From: Labedaea rhizosphaerae | GTDB lineage: Bacteria > Actinomycetota > Actinomycetes > Mycobacteriales > Pseudonocardiaceae | NCBI RefSeq assembly: GCF_004362825.1 | Contig: NZ_SNXZ01000004.1 | Coordinates: forward strand, 682,001-746,000 | Direction: 5' to 3' | DNA: 64,000 nt | The notes under the pieces: model-generated | Told to the model about the DNA's origin: nothing | Seen by the model: only the letters and a program-made list of their open reading frames with translations | Database searches by the model: none | Program-made: the position numbers and the translations under genes | In this document: positions 50,752 through 60,256 of the stretch, piece after piece | How the letters are laid out: every line of letters begins with the position of its first letter | How positions within the stretch are numbered: the stretch's first letter is position 1

Positions 50752-51957
50752 ATGGCCAAGTTCGCCTACACCGCGGTCGCGCCGGACGGCACCGCCGCCA
50801 AGGGCACGCACCGCGCGCCCAGCGTCGAGGACGCCGAGCTCGCCCTCTACGAGCAGCAGTTCAGCGACATCCGGGTCAGCGAGCACCGCGGCGTGCTGCG
50901 CACGGAGCTGACCGCGCCGCGGGTCAAGCGGCACGAGGTCATGCACCTGACCCGCCAGCTCGGCGCGTTCATCCGGGCCGGGGTGCCGTTGCTGGAGGCC
51001 GTGCACACGCTCGGCTCCGAGGCGGGCAACTCGTCGGTGCGCAAGATGATGCGGGACGTCGAGGACGGCCTGCGGGCGGGCGAACGGCTCTCGGAGTGCC
51101 TCGACCGGCACCCGAAGATCTTCCCGGAGTTCTACCGCGGCATCCTGCGTTCCGCCGAGCTGAGCGGTCGGCTGGACACCGTGCTGGACGAGCTCGCGAG
51201 CTACCTCGAACGCGACATCGAGGCCCGTCGCAAGATCAAGTCAGCGCTGATCTACCCGTCGATGATCGCCGCCATGGCCCTGGTGACGGTCGTGGTGCTC
51301 TCGGCTTTCGTGCTGCCGCGCTTCAAGGACTTCTTCGCGAGCCTGCACGCCGAGCTCCCGCTGCCGACCCGGATCCTGCTGGCCATCACGCACTTCCTCA
51401 GCGACTGGTGGGTCGTGCTGGTCGGCGGGTCCGCCGGGCTCGCGCTGCTCGTCTTCGTGCTCGTGCGCACCCCGGCGGGCCGGTTCGCCAAGGACAAGCT
51501 GTTGCTGCGCATGCCGGTGCTGGGCAGCACCATCCAGTTCGCCCTCGTCGAGCGGTTCAGCCGGATCCTGTCGTCGATGGTGAGCGCGGGCGTCGCGCTG
51601 CCCGAGGCCATGCGGGTGGCCACGAACTCCTTGCGCAACAAGGTGTTCCTGCGTGAGCTGGGCCATGTCCGGGAGGCCATGCTGGAGGGCGAGGGCCTGG
51701 CCAAGCCGCTCGCGGCCACCGGGCTCTTCCCGGTCACCGCGGCCCAGATGATCCGCGTCGGCGAGGAGACCGGCACGCTCGACGACCAGCTCGTCGTCAC
51801 CGCGAAGTACTACGAGGGCGAGCTGGACTACAAGCTCACCAAGCTGATCGGGCTGCTCGAGCCCGCGGTGATCGTGGTGATGGGGCTGATCGTCGGGTTC
51901 GTCGCGATCGCGCTGGTGTCGGCGATGTACGGCATCTTCAGCCAGGTGCAGACATGA
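50752..51957 (+). CDS. pilC: PilC/GspF-type inner-membrane platform protein
   Basis: A 401-residue protein with two GspF domains. The N-terminal cytoplasmic domain has RQLGAFIRAGVPLLEAVHTLG and AGERLSECLDRHPKIFPEFYRGIL. Then come helices IYPSMIAAMALVTVVVLSAFVLPRF and WWVVLVGGSAGLALLVFVL, a second domain (FSRILSSMVSAGVALPEAMRVA, MIRVGEETGTLDDQL) and the last helix (VIVVMGLIVGFVAIALVSAMY). It anchors the assembly machine. ATG 50752 is within GAGCTGACCATGG; the stop overlaps the next prepilin gene. Confidence 0.9.
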   Translation: MAKFAYTAVAPDGTAAKGTHRAPSVEDAELALYEQQFSDIRVSEHRGVLRTELTAPRVKRHEVMHLTRQLGAFIRAGVPLLEAVHTLGSEAGNSSVRKMMRDVEDGLRAGERLSECLDRHPKIFPEFYRGILRSAELSGRLDTVLDELASYLERDIEARRKIKSALIYPSMIAAMALVTVVVLSAFVLPRFKDFFASLHAELPLPTRILLAITHFLSDWWVVLVGGSAGLALLVFVLVRTPAGRFAKDKLLLRMPVLGSTIQFALVERFSRILSSMVSAGVALPEAMRVATNSLRNKVFLRELGHVREAMLEGEGLAKPLAATGLFPVTAAQMIRVGEETGTLDDQLVVTAKYYEGELDYKLTKLIGLLEPAVIVVMGLIVGFVAIALVSAMYGIFSQVQT

Positions 51958-52397
51958 CTCCCGCGCCGGACCGGTCCGAGGCCGGCGAGACGCTGCTGGA
52001 GCTGCTGATCGCGGTCACGATCATGGGGATCGCGCTCGTCGCGATCGTCGGCGGTCTCGTCACGACCATCCTCATCTCGGACGTGCACCGCAAGCAGGCG
52101 GTGGCGGGCGCGTTCGCGCGCGACTACGGCGCCGCCATCCAGAACGTCGTCGCCGCCGGCGGGTACCAGCCCTGCAACGCCCCCACCTACGCCGGCGCCG
52201 TCCTCGGCACCCCCGGCTACACCAAGTCGATCACCGGCAGCTGGTACTGGAACGGCTCGTCGTGGCAGGCGACGTGTGGCACGGACACCGGGTTGCAGAA
52301 GGTCCGCGTGCAGGTGCGCAGCACCGACGGACGGGCCGTGGAGTCGGTGGACGTGGTGCTGCGCAAGCCGTGCCGGATCTCGGACCCGTCATGTTGA
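51954..52397 (+). CDS. Minor prepilin 1
   Basis: A 147-residue prepilin-like protein. The leader ends in EAG/ETLLELLIAVTIMGIALVAIVGGL; the +1 residue is Glu instead of the usual Phe, with Glu at +5. A C-terminal domain with Cys pairs follows (YQPCNAPT, WQATCGTD, RKPCRISDPSC). It is a minor pilin by length and position. It overlaps the pilC stop (ATGA) and the next prepilin start by seven bases. Confidence 0.82.
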   Translation: MTPAPDRSEAGETLLELLIAVTIMGIALVAIVGGLVTTILISDVHRKQAVAGAFARDYGAAIQNVVAAGGYQPCNAPTYAGAVLGTPGYTKSITGSWYWNGSSWQATCGTDTGLQKVRVQVRSTDGRAVESVDVVLRKPCRISDPSC

Positions 52398-53011
52398 CCG
52401 CGGCACGCAAGGACGCGGGCTTCACGCTGGTGGAACTGCTCATCGTCATCGCCATCCTCGGGGTGATCTCGCTGCCGCTCGCGGGCGTGGTCGTCGGCGC
52501 CTTGCACAACACCCAGGCAACGCAGCAGCGGATGGCGCTCGCGCACGACTCCCAGATCAGCGCGGCCTACTTCGCCCAGGACGTGTCGGGGGTCGGGGTC
52601 CACGACTACGACACGGCCAACTACCCCACCAAGGCGTCGGTGCAGTTGAACGCCGCGTACAACCAGGGCGGCTACGTGTGCGGGACCGCCGGGGTGACGT
52701 CCCTGGTCCGGCTGCTCGGTGACGCGTGGGACTACGCGGGCGGCACGCCGTCGAGTTCGATCACCGTCACCGCCTACTACCTCGCGAGCGGCACGACCGA
52801 GCTGCACCGGATGAAGTGCGTGGGTGGCAACGCCACGCCCGTCAGCGACGTCGTGCTGGCCCACAACGTCAGCGGCACCCCGGCCGTGACCTGCTCCACC
52901 TCGTGCGAGGCGGCGTCGGTGCCGCAGAAGATCACGCTGGCCATGACGGTCGCCTTGCCGGCCACCGCAGCCCAGGACATCGTCCTCATCGGACAACGGA
53001 GGCAGTCATGA
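52391..53011 (+). CDS. Minor prepilin 2
   Basis: A 206-residue prepilin-like protein with leader and helix KDAG/FTLVELLIVIAILGVISLPLAGVVVGAL, a normal prepilin peptidase site, followed by a longer beta-rich domain with Cys-containing ends (YVCGTAG, MKCVGGN, VTCSTSCEAAS). It resembles PulJ/PilW-type minor pilins. It starts inside the end of the preceding gene (ATG 52391, stop 52397) and ends in an ATGA overlap. Confidence 0.82.
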   Translation: MLTAARKDAGFTLVELLIVIAILGVISLPLAGVVVGALHNTQATQQRMALAHDSQISAAYFAQDVSGVGVHDYDTANYPTKASVQLNAAYNQGGYVCGTAGVTSLVRLLGDAWDYAGGTPSSSITVTAYYLASGTTELHRMKCVGGNATPVSDVVLAHNVSGTPAVTCSTSCEAASVPQKITLAMTVALPATAAQDIVLIGQRRQS

Positions 53012-55113
53012 AGCGCCTGCTCGCACGGTGGCATCAGTGCCGGGTAGGTGGCGACGACCGCGGCGCCACGCTCGTGCTCGTGCTGGTGCTCGTCACGGTG
53101 ATGGCCGTGGGTCTCGCCGCGTTGCTCACCATGGCCGACACCAGCGTCCGCGCCACCATCGGGCTGCGCGACCAGTCCGGGTCCGCGGCGGACGCCGACG
53201 GCGCCACCGAGGCGGCCGTGAACACCATCCGCAACAGCTCGTTCGCCGGCGACGGTCCGTGCTTCGGCGCGTCGTCCAGGTTGCAGCTGCACGACTTCGG
53301 CGGCACCGGCCGGTCGGCGACCGTGACGTGCTCGGCCGACCCGTCGCGGGTGCTCATCCAGTGCCCGTCGCTCAGCAACTGCAACCGCCCCGGCAGCGCC
53401 ATCCTCACCCTCGGTTCGGTGCCCGGTGAGGACGGCCTGAACGTCAAGGACCTCACCGGCTCCGGGCTGAAGGTGCACGGCACGGTGTTCTCCAACTCCG
53501 GCATCGATGTGGAGAACGGCAAGCTCATCAGCAACAACAAGGTCTACGCGCGCGGCGCGTGCAGCGGGTCGATCACCAGCGTCCCGGCGCCCGCCACCTG
53601 CAACTACGGTGCCACCCCCAACGCACTCGGCAACGACCCGAACTACGCCCCGGACCTCGCTACCGCACCTGCGTACCGGCCGATGTCCGGCGCCGGATCG
53701 CCGGGCGCGCAGTGCACGGCCAAGGGCCCGAACTCGGTGATCAGCTTCGACCCCGGCTACTACGACGACGCGGCCGCGCTCTCGGCCATGATGGCCGGGA
53801 ACAGCGCCTGCAAGCACAGCACGTGGTGGTTCAAGCCGGGCGCCTACTACTTCGATTTCCACAACGCCGACGCCAACGCCAACCCGTTGCTCGGTTCGGG
53901 GCCGAACCTGTGGACCATCGACGACGGCTACCTGGTGGCGGGCACGCCGGTCAACGCGGCGGGCGCGACGATCGCGTCGCCGCCGGTGCCCGCCGCGATC
54001 CCCGGCTCCTGCGCCAACCCGATCCTCTCGGCGTCCGCGGTCGGCGTGCAGTTCGTGTTCGGCGGGTCGAGCCAGTTCGCGGTCAAGGCCGGGCAGGCGG
54101 AGATCTGCGGCAGCTACCACGTCAACCGGCCGCCGGTCGCGGTGTACGGGCTGAAATCCGGCGCCGAGACCACGACACCGGTGTCCTTGACACCGGCCGC
54201 CGTCCCCAACGCCGGTGGCTACACCTCCGCGACCTCTGCCGCTCTGTCCACTGCGGACGGTACGGCGGCAACCTGGAAGTCCGCCAAGACCAACGACAGC
54301 ACGACGCTGACGATGACCGGGTTCGCGCCCGCCACCGCGATTCCCGCGGGATCGGTCCTGCAGTCGGCGAAGCTGAAACTGACCCACCGGCACGCGAGCA
54401 CGTCGAGCAGCGACAACCTGACCGCCGTGGTCACGCCCAGCGGGGGCACCGCCGTCACCGGCGCGGCCGCCGTCAGCCTCACCGGCGGCACCACGTTCCA
54501 GGCGCAGACCATCGACCTGGACCTGGCGCGGACGGACGCCATCGCGAAGGCCGTCCACGACGGCACGTTCACCGGCGCGACCGTCGCGTTGACCACGAAA
54601 CTGCCCGCCAACAAGGACACCGAGGACCTCGACGCGGTGTCGCTCGAGCTGACCTACACCGCGCCCGCGCTGCGGGCGGGTAGCGGCTGCGTGACCGGAA
54701 CCCCCTACCTGGGCGGTGGTTCGTCGTCGTGCGCGCTGATCAGCACGATCAACAACAGCGGCAACCAGTTCTACGTGCAGGGCACGACGTACGCGCCGAA
54801 GGCGGCGATCGACCTCACGTTGAACAACGCGGCCGAGCAGGTGTTCCGGTTCGGCGTCGTCTCCCGGGTGTTGTGGCTCAAGCTCACCGGCAGCTTCACC
54901 TACTCGGGTCCGGTGATCGAGGTGCCGGACGACTCGCCGGGCTTCGCGGTCAGCGTCTACCTGTCCACCTTCGTGTGCTCCGGCAGCGGCGACTGCCCGA
55001 CCACCGGCGAACCCGCGATCCGGTCGCGGGTGGCCTATGTGGACGCCGACCCGGGTGCGCCGGCTCCGGGGCACCGGCAAGTGGTGGTGCTGAGCTGGTC
55101 GAGCCGCCGGTGA
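53008..55113 (+). CDS. Large PilX-like pilus-associated surface protein
   Basis: A 701-residue protein with an N-terminal PilX-like membrane anchor (RGATLVLVLVLVTVMAVGLAALLTMADTSVRAT), without a clear prepilin cleavage motif. The rest is an extracytoplasmic, beta-rich, low-complexity Gly/Ser/Thr domain with many Cys pairs, including VFGGSSQFAVKAGQAEICG and a carbohydrate-binding-like stretch (LQSAKLKLTHRHASTSSSDNLTAVV) resembling DNRLRE-like modules. It may cap the pilus or bind surfaces. ATG 53008 is in an ATGA overlap with the minor prepilin. Confidence 0.75.
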   Translation: MKRLLARWHQCRVGGDDRGATLVLVLVLVTVMAVGLAALLTMADTSVRATIGLRDQSGSAADADGATEAAVNTIRNSSFAGDGPCFGASSRLQLHDFGGTGRSATVTCSADPSRVLIQCPSLSNCNRPGSAILTLGSVPGEDGLNVKDLTGSGLKVHGTVFSNSGIDVENGKLISNNKVYARGACSGSITSVPAPATCNYGATPNALGNDPNYAPDLATAPAYRPMSGAGSPGAQCTAKGPNSVISFDPGYYDDAAALSAMMAGNSACKHSTWWFKPGAYYFDFHNADANANPLLGSGPNLWTIDDGYLVAGTPVNAAGATIASPPVPAAIPGSCANPILSASAVGVQFVFGGSSQFAVKAGQAEICGSYHVNRPPVAVYGLKSGAETTTPVSLTPAAVPNAGGYTSATSAALSTADGTAATWKSAKTNDSTTLTMTGFAPATAIPAGSVLQSAKLKLTHRHASTSSSDNLTAVVTPSGGTAVTGAAAVSLTGGTTFQAQTIDLDLARTDAIAKAVHDGTFTGATVALTTKLPANKDTEDLDAVSLELTYTAPALRAGSGCVTGTPYLGGGSSSCALISTINNSGNQFYVQGTTYAPKAAIDLTLNNAAEQVFRFGVVSRVLWLKLTGSFTYSGPVIEVPDDSPGFAVSVYLSTFVCSGSGDCPTTGEPAIRSRVAYVDADPGAPAPGHRQVVVLSWSSRR

Positions 55114-55114
55114 A

Positions 55115-55918
55115 TCAGGCGAGCCCGGTCAGGCGCAGGTAGGCGTCGGCGATCGGGTCGGCGACGAACCAGGCGAGCACGGCCGCGATGACCATGAACG
55201 GGCCGAACGGCAGCGCCGTCTTGCGGTCGCCCTTGCGCAACGCGATGACCACGACCCCGGCAACCGCACCGAGCAGGAACCCGCCGAACGCGCCGATCGC
55301 GAACGCCGCCCACGACAAGAAGCCGAGCACCCCGCCCACGAGACCGGCGAGCTTGACATCGCCCCAGCCCATGCCCGCCGGGTAGACCAGCACCAGCAGC
55401 AGGTAGAACGCGAACAGGGCGGCCCCGGCGATCCCCGCGCGGAGCAGCGCCGCCCAGTCGTGCCGGGCGGCGGCCGACGCGGTCAGGAGCACGACCAGCA
55501 CCGGGTAGGACGGCAGCACGATTGCGTTCGGGAGCCGTTTCAGATCGAAGTCGATCATCGTGAGCGCGATGCCGACGGCCGCGAAGTACAAGTACGCGGG
55601 CAGGGACGCGAGCTGATCGGGATCGCCGAACCGCAGGGCCACCGCCCCGAACAGCAAGCCGGTGCCCAGTTCGACCAGCGGGTAGCGCGCGCTGATCGGC
55701 TTCCCGCAGTCGGCGCACCGGCCCCGCAGCACGAGCCACCCGAGCACCGGCACGTTGTGCCGGGCGCGCACGGGGTTGCCGCAGTCCGGGCAGCGCGATG
55801 CCGGGCGCACCACCGACTCCCCGCGCGGGACCCGGTGGATCACGACGTTGAGGAAGGAGCCGACCGCCAAGCCGAGCACCACGCTGACGACCACCAAGCC
55901 CAGGGTCACGGGCGTCAC
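55115..55918 (-). CDS. pilD: Prepilin peptidase (A24 family)
   Basis: A 267-residue aspartic protease of the membrane. The N-terminal cytoplasmic loop has a zinc-binding double CxxC (RCPDCGN, RCADCGK) and PRGESVVRP. The catalytic aspartates are in ALTMIDFDLKRLPN and GMGWGDVKLAGLVGG, in the standard D and GxGD positions. Six to seven helices are visible. It cleaves and N-methylates the prepilins encoded across the convergent stop, one base away. GTG 55918 is the likely start, behind AAGGT. Confidence 0.9.
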   Translation of the reverse strand: MTPVTLGLVVVSVVLGLAVGSFLNVVIHRVPRGESVVRPASRCPDCGNPVRARHNVPVLGWLVLRGRCADCGKPISARYPLVELGTGLLFGAVALRFGDPDQLASLPAYLYFAAVGIALTMIDFDLKRLPNAIVLPSYPVLVVLLTASAAARHDWAALLRAGIAGAALFAFYLLLVLVYPAGMGWGDVKLAGLVGGVLGFLSWAAFAIGAFGGFLLGAVAGVVVIALRKGDRKTALPFGPFMVIAAVLAWFVADPIADAYLRLTGLA

Positions 55919-55970
55919 CTTAGGTCAGGACCACCCGCCCGGCCGGTCGTCCACGTCGTGGCTCTTGGCG

Positions 55971-56792
55971 TCAGCCCTTCACGGCACCGGTCAGCCCGCC
56001 GATGATCTGGCGTTCGGCCACCGCGAAGAACCCGAGGGCGGGCACCATCGACAGCGCGGTGAACGCCAGCACCCGGGCCGTGTCCTGGGAGTACTGCGAC
56101 TGGAACGTCGCCACGCCCAGCGGCAGGGTGAAGTTGGCGCTCTCGTTGAACACCAGCAGCGGCAACAGGTAGGCGTTCCAGCTGACCACGAACGCCAGGA
56201 TCGCCACGGTGGCGAGCGCGGGTTTGCACAGCGGCAGCAGCACCCGCCAGAAGAAGCCCAGCCGGCCGGTGCCGTCGAGCAGGGCGGCGTCCTCGATCTC
56301 GGTGGGGATCGCGCGCATGAACGGGCGCAGGACCACGACGGTCACCGGGAGCGAGAACGCCGCTTCCGGGATCGCCACGCCCAGCGGGTTCTCCAGCATG
56401 TGTAGTTGCCGCAGCCAGAGGTAGAGCGGCAGCGACGCCACCCCGAGCGGGAACAACAGACCGAGCGTGAACAAGGTGTAGAACGCCTCGCGACCGCGGA
56501 AGGTGTAGCGCGCCAACGCGAACGCCACCATCGAGCCCAGCCCGACGGCGAGCACCGTCGCGATCACCGCGATCAGCGCGCTGTTGCCGAGGAATCCCCA
56601 GAACGACGGCGAGGACAGGATCGCCGCGTAGTTCTGCCACACCCACGGGTGCGGCAGGCCCGTCGGGTCGGTGTTGAGCTGGCCGGTGGTCCGGAACCCG
56701 CCGATGATCACGTACAACAGCGGGGCCACGGTCACCGCCACCACGAGCCCCGCCGCGAAGTAGGCCACGAGGACGCCGGTGCGCCGCGTCAT
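55971..56792 (-). CDS. Sugar ABC importer permease, MalG type
   Basis: A 273-residue permease with six helices and the EAA loop MRAIPTEIEDAALLDGTGRLGFFWRVLLPLCKPALATVA (key residues EDAALLDG...LPL). MTRRTGVLVAYFAAGLVVAV is its first helix. Such CUT1-type permeases import oligosaccharides with an MsiK-like shared ATPase, and none is encoded here. ATG 56792 overlaps the stop of the MalF-type gene in ATGA. Confidence 0.9.
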   Translation of the reverse strand: MTRRTGVLVAYFAAGLVVAVTVAPLLYVIIGGFRTTGQLNTDPTGLPHPWVWQNYAAILSSPSFWGFLGNSALIAVIATVLAVGLGSMVAFALARYTFRGREAFYTLFTLGLLFPLGVASLPLYLWLRQLHMLENPLGVAIPEAAFSLPVTVVVLRPFMRAIPTEIEDAALLDGTGRLGFFWRVLLPLCKPALATVAILAFVVSWNAYLLPLLVFNESANFTLPLGVATFQSQYSQDTARVLAFTALSMVPALGFFAVAERQIIGGLTGAVKG

Positions 56793-57781
56793 CAGCTCAC
56801 CGCCCCGGTGAGCGCGCCCTCGGTGTCGCGGCGCAGCGCGAACCGCTGGTACAGCAGGGCGAACGCGAAGCAGACCACGAACAGGACGACCGCGACCGCG
56901 CTGCCGTAACCGAACTCGTAGCGCTTGAACCCGTGGTCCACCAGGTAGGTCGCCATCGTGGTCGAGGCGTTGGCCGGACCGCCCGCCGTCATGATCCACA
57001 CCACGTCGAACAGCTGCAGCGACCCGATGACCGACAGGAACACCCAGATCCGGATGGTCGGGCCGAGCAGCGGCAGCACGACGTGGCGGGTGGTCTGCCA
57101 CGGCGAGCACCCGTCGATCGCCGCGGCTTCGCGCAGCTCCGAGGGAATGGCCTGCAGCCCGGCCAGCAGCAGGATGATGCCGAACCCGATGTACTTCCAC
57201 GTGATCACGACGAAGAGCGTGTAGAGCACGATGCTCGGATCGGCCAGCCACTGCCGGACGAGACCACCGAGGCCGAGCCCGGCGAGCACACCGTCGACCG
57301 CACCGCCCGGTTGCAGGATCAGCAACCACGCCACCGCGGTCACCGCCTCGGACAGCACGTACGGCGCGAACACCACCGCCCGCAGCACGGACTGCCCACG
57401 CAGCTTGCGGTTGAGCAGCAAGGCCAGCCCCACGCTGATGGGCAGCTGGACCACGACGGACAGCACCGCGATCAGCACGTTGTGCCCGATCGCGGCGCGG
57501 AAGACTGGCCCGGTCAAGGCGTCGGTGTAGTTGTGCAGGCCGATGAACGAGAGCGGTCCGAACCCGTTCCACTGGTACAGGCTGTAGTACCCGGCGATGC
57601 CGATCGGCACCAGCACGAACCCGACGAACAGCACCAGAGCCGGTCCGAGCAGCAGCACCAGTTCGAGCCGGGTGCGCCACCCGGTCCGCCGCGGACGGCG
57701 GCGGACCAGGGCGCTGGCAGCCGACGCGGGTGCCCGGGCGCCGGTGTCGGGCACGGCCGCGGCGGCCGTCTGGGTGCTCAT
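56792..57781 (-). CDS. Sugar ABC importer permease, MalF type
   Basis: A 329-residue permease with six helices after a disordered N-terminal 35 residues. The EAA loop is LQAIPSELREAAAIDGCSPWQTTRHVVLPLLGPTI (key residues REAAAIDG...LPLLGP). It contains SIGLYQWNGFGPLSFIGLHNYTD-like start of the periplasmic loop (YSLYQWNGFGPLSFIGLHNY). ATG 57781 overlaps the binding-protein stop (ATGA). It pairs with the MalG-type subunit. Confidence 0.9.
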   Translation of the reverse strand: MSTQTAAAAVPDTGARAPASAASALVRRRPRRTGWRTRLELVLLLGPALVLFVGFVLVPIGIAGYYSLYQWNGFGPLSFIGLHNYTDALTGPVFRAAIGHNVLIAVLSVVVQLPISVGLALLLNRKLRGQSVLRAVVFAPYVLSEAVTAVAWLLILQPGGAVDGVLAGLGLGGLVRQWLADPSIVLYTLFVVITWKYIGFGIILLLAGLQAIPSELREAAAIDGCSPWQTTRHVVLPLLGPTIRIWVFLSVIGSLQLFDVVWIMTAGGPANASTTMATYLVDHGFKRYEFGYGSAVAVVLFVVCFAFALLYQRFALRRDTEGALTGAVS

Positions 57782-59067
57782 CGCCCGCCCGTGCCTGCCT
57801 CGTTCACCGCCTGCACGATGGTCTCCGGACTGCCCTTGCCCGCGAAGAGGTTGGCGATGGCCTCGTTGAGCGCGGACCCGACGTTGGTCGGGAACGCCCG
57901 GTCGAAGTACATCTGCAGGTAGGGCGCCTTGCTGGTGTACTCGAGGGCGGACTTGAGCGAGGGGTCGGTCAGCGCCGACGCCGCGGTGGGGTTCACCGGC
58001 AGGCCGGCGCCGGAGGAAGCGATCTGCCGCTGCACGGGTTCGCTGGTGAGGTACTGCAGGAACCCGGCGCACGCGGTCGCGGCCTTGGTGGTGCAGGAGA
58101 AACCGTCACCGCCACCGAGCACCGCCGCCGGGTCACCCGCGCCCCCCGCGACGGCCGGGAACGGGAACCAGCCGAGCTTGTCGTTGAGCTTCTTGTCCTC
58201 GGTCAGCGCCGACATGGTGCCCGGGTTCCAGTCGCCCTGCAGTTCCATCGCGGCTTTGCCGTTGGCGACCAGACCGGCCGAGCTGCCGGCGCCCTGTTGC
58301 GCCGGGGTGCCGTTGAAGCCGGCCTGGAACGGTTTCGTGGCAAGGAAAGCCTGCAGGTTGCGCCCGGCGGTCACCCAGCACGGGTCCTCGAGCTTCAGGG
58401 TCTGCACGGCGGTCTGCAGGGCCTGCGGCGAGCACGCGCGAATCGCGAAGTACGCCCAGTAGAAGGCGTCCGGCCAGCGGTCCTTGCCGCCCACGGCGAT
58501 CGGTGCCACGCCGTGCGCGCGCAGCTTGCCGACGTCGGTGTTCAGTTCCTCCATTGTGGACGGTGGAGTGGTGATCCCGGCGGCGGTGAAGAGGTCCTTG
58601 CGGTACCAGAACCCGACGACGTGCTTCTCGTACGGCACGCCGTACTGCTTGCCGCCGACCTGCCAGTTCTTCGCGAACTCGCCCAGCGGGCCGACCCAGG
58701 GCGAAGTCTGCGCGGTGATGTCGGCGACCTTCCCCGACTGGATCTGGGACCCCTCGTCGCCACCACCCCACTGCTGGTAGATGTCGGGTGGTGAGTCCGA
58801 CTGCAGGGCGAGCGGCACCTTCGTGGTGAAGTCCTCGTTCTGGATCGGCTGCACCTTGATCGTCACGTCCGGGTGCGCGCGGTGGTAGTCCGCGGCGGCC
58901 TTGTCCCACACCGACTTCAGCGGATCGGTCGTGCCGTTGTGCCACCAGACCAAGGTCACGGGACCACCGCCCGCGGACGCGTCGGTCGGGGTGTCGGTGC
59001 CGCACGCGGCGGTCACCAGCGCGGCGGTCGCGAGCACGGCGGCGAGGGATCTGCGGGACGAGCGCAT
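57778..59067 (-). CDS. Sugar-binding lipoprotein of the ABC importer
   Basis: A 429-residue extracellular solute-binding protein. MRSSRRSLAAVLATAALVTAACG is a lipoprotein signal (lipobox VTAAC). The mature protein has VTLVWWHNGTTDPLKSVWDKAAADYHRAHPDVTIKV, PDIYQQWGGGDEGSQIQSGKVADIT and the C-terminal PYLQMYFDRAFPTNVGSALNEAIANLFAGKGSPE, features of family 1 sugar-binding proteins. ATG 59067 has AGGAG eight bases upstream and is preferred to GTG 59076. First gene of the importer operon. Confidence 0.9.
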   Translation of the reverse strand: MRSSRRSLAAVLATAALVTAACGTDTPTDASAGGGPVTLVWWHNGTTDPLKSVWDKAAADYHRAHPDVTIKVQPIQNEDFTTKVPLALQSDSPPDIYQQWGGGDEGSQIQSGKVADITAQTSPWVGPLGEFAKNWQVGGKQYGVPYEKHVVGFWYRKDLFTAAGITTPPSTMEELNTDVGKLRAHGVAPIAVGGKDRWPDAFYWAYFAIRACSPQALQTAVQTLKLEDPCWVTAGRNLQAFLATKPFQAGFNGTPAQQGAGSSAGLVANGKAAMELQGDWNPGTMSALTEDKKLNDKLGWFPFPAVAGGAGDPAAVLGGGDGFSCTTKAATACAGFLQYLTSEPVQRQIASSGAGLPVNPTAASALTDPSLKSALEYTSKAPYLQMYFDRAFPTNVGSALNEAIANLFAGKGSPETIVQAVNEAGTGGR

Positions 59068-59152
59068 TGGGTCCACTCCTGACGACGATGGCCGAGCCGG
59101 ACGGGATTGGGCACCGAGTTTGCGCGTGCCGCTCCAGGCTTGTCAATCGTTG

Positions 59153-59168
59153 TCGATAACGTTTTCGA
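59153..59168. promoter_or_regulatory. LacI-type operator between importer and regulator
   Basis: TCGATAACGTTTTCGA (59153-59168) is a near-perfect 16-bp palindrome centred on CG, the typical LacI/GalR operator shape. It lies 18 bp upstream of the LacI gene start and 86 bp from the importer start, so it can control both. Confidence 0.7.
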
Positions 59169-59185
59169 AGGTTAGGCTGATTGTC

Positions 59186-60256
59186 GTGCCCCCTGCTTCC
59201 CGTGTGACCATTCGCGACGTCGCCGAGCACGCCGGCGTGTCGGTCGCGACCGTGTCCAAGGTGCTCAACGAGCGCTACGGCGTCGCCGCGGCGACGTACG
59301 CGCGGGTGCGAGCGGTGATCGAAGAACTCGGTTACGAGGCCAGCCTCGTCGCGCAGAGCCTGCGCAACCACCGCACCAACGTGATCGGGGTGCTGGTGGC
59401 CGATCTGGAGCCGTTCAGCACCGAACTGCTCAAGGGCGCGGCGGACGCGATCCGGGGCAGCGGGTTCGAGCTGGTGGTCTACTCGGCGGGCGGGCGCACC
59501 GGCGACCGAGAGGGCTGGGAGCGGCGGTACCTGTCGCGGCTCTCGGGCACGCTCGTGGACGGCGCGATCCTGGTGACGCCCGCCGTGGCGCACGCCGGGC
59601 TGACCGGCACGCCCGTGGTGGCGGTCGACCCGCACACCGGGCCCACCGAGGTGCCGACCATCGACTCGGACAGCCTGCGCGGCGGGCAGCTCGCCACCGA
59701 GCACCTGCTTTCCTTGGGGCACAAGCAGATCGCGATGCTCACCGGCCGCGCGGACCTGCGGTCGGCGCAACTGCGCGAGACCGGGTTCCGGCGCGCGCTC
59801 GGTGCCGCGGGCCTGGCCGTGCGCGAGGAGTTCGTGGTGCCGGGCGGGTACGACGCGGTGGTGTCGGCGCGGTCCGCGCGCGAACTGCTGAGCCGGCCCG
59901 ACCGGCCGACCGCGGTGTTCGCGGCCAACGACCTCTCGGCGATCGCCACCGTGGCGGTGGCCCGCGAACTGGGCCTGCGCGTCCCGGAGGACCTCTCGGT
60001 GGTCGGGTTCGACAACCTGCCTGAATCGGCGCTGTGCACGCCTCCGCTGACCACTGTGGACCAGCCGATCCGCCAGATGGGCTACCGCGCGATCGTCATG
60101 CTCATCGGCCTGATCGGCGACCCGGAACCGCACGACCGGCGCGGGCGACCGGCACCGGTCGTCCAGGGCCAGCCGACCCACCAGACGCTGGACACCAAGC
60201 TCGTGGTCCGTGCGTCGACGGCCGCGGTGCCGACCACGCTGCCGAGCGCGTCGTGA
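59186..60256 (+). CDS. LacI family repressor of the sugar uptake genes
   Basis: A 356-residue LacI protein. HTH at residues 6-25 (RVTIRDVAEHAGVSVATVSKVLNE) with hinge YEASLVAQSLRNHRTNVIGVLV, then a periplasmic-binding-protein-like effector domain (VDGAILVTPAVAHAGLTGTPVVAVD, TAVFAANDLSAIATVAVARELGLRVPEDLSVVGFDN). GTG 59186 was chosen because the HTH follows at residue 6; a long in-frame extension upstream crosses the operator and is rejected. The GH3 gene starts in its stop (GTGA), so both are one transcript. Confidence 0.89.
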   Translation: MPPASRVTIRDVAEHAGVSVATVSKVLNERYGVAAATYARVRAVIEELGYEASLVAQSLRNHRTNVIGVLVADLEPFSTELLKGAADAIRGSGFELVVYSAGGRTGDREGWERRYLSRLSGTLVDGAILVTPAVAHAGLTGTPVVAVDPHTGPTEVPTIDSDSLRGGQLATEHLLSLGHKQIAMLTGRADLRSAQLRETGFRRALGAAGLAVREEFVVPGGYDAVVSARSARELLSRPDRPTAVFAANDLSAIATVAVARELGLRVPEDLSVVGFDNLPESALCTPPLTTVDQPIRQMGYRAIVMLIGLIGDPEPHDRRGRPAPVVQGQPTHQTLDTKLVVRASTAAVPTTLPSAS

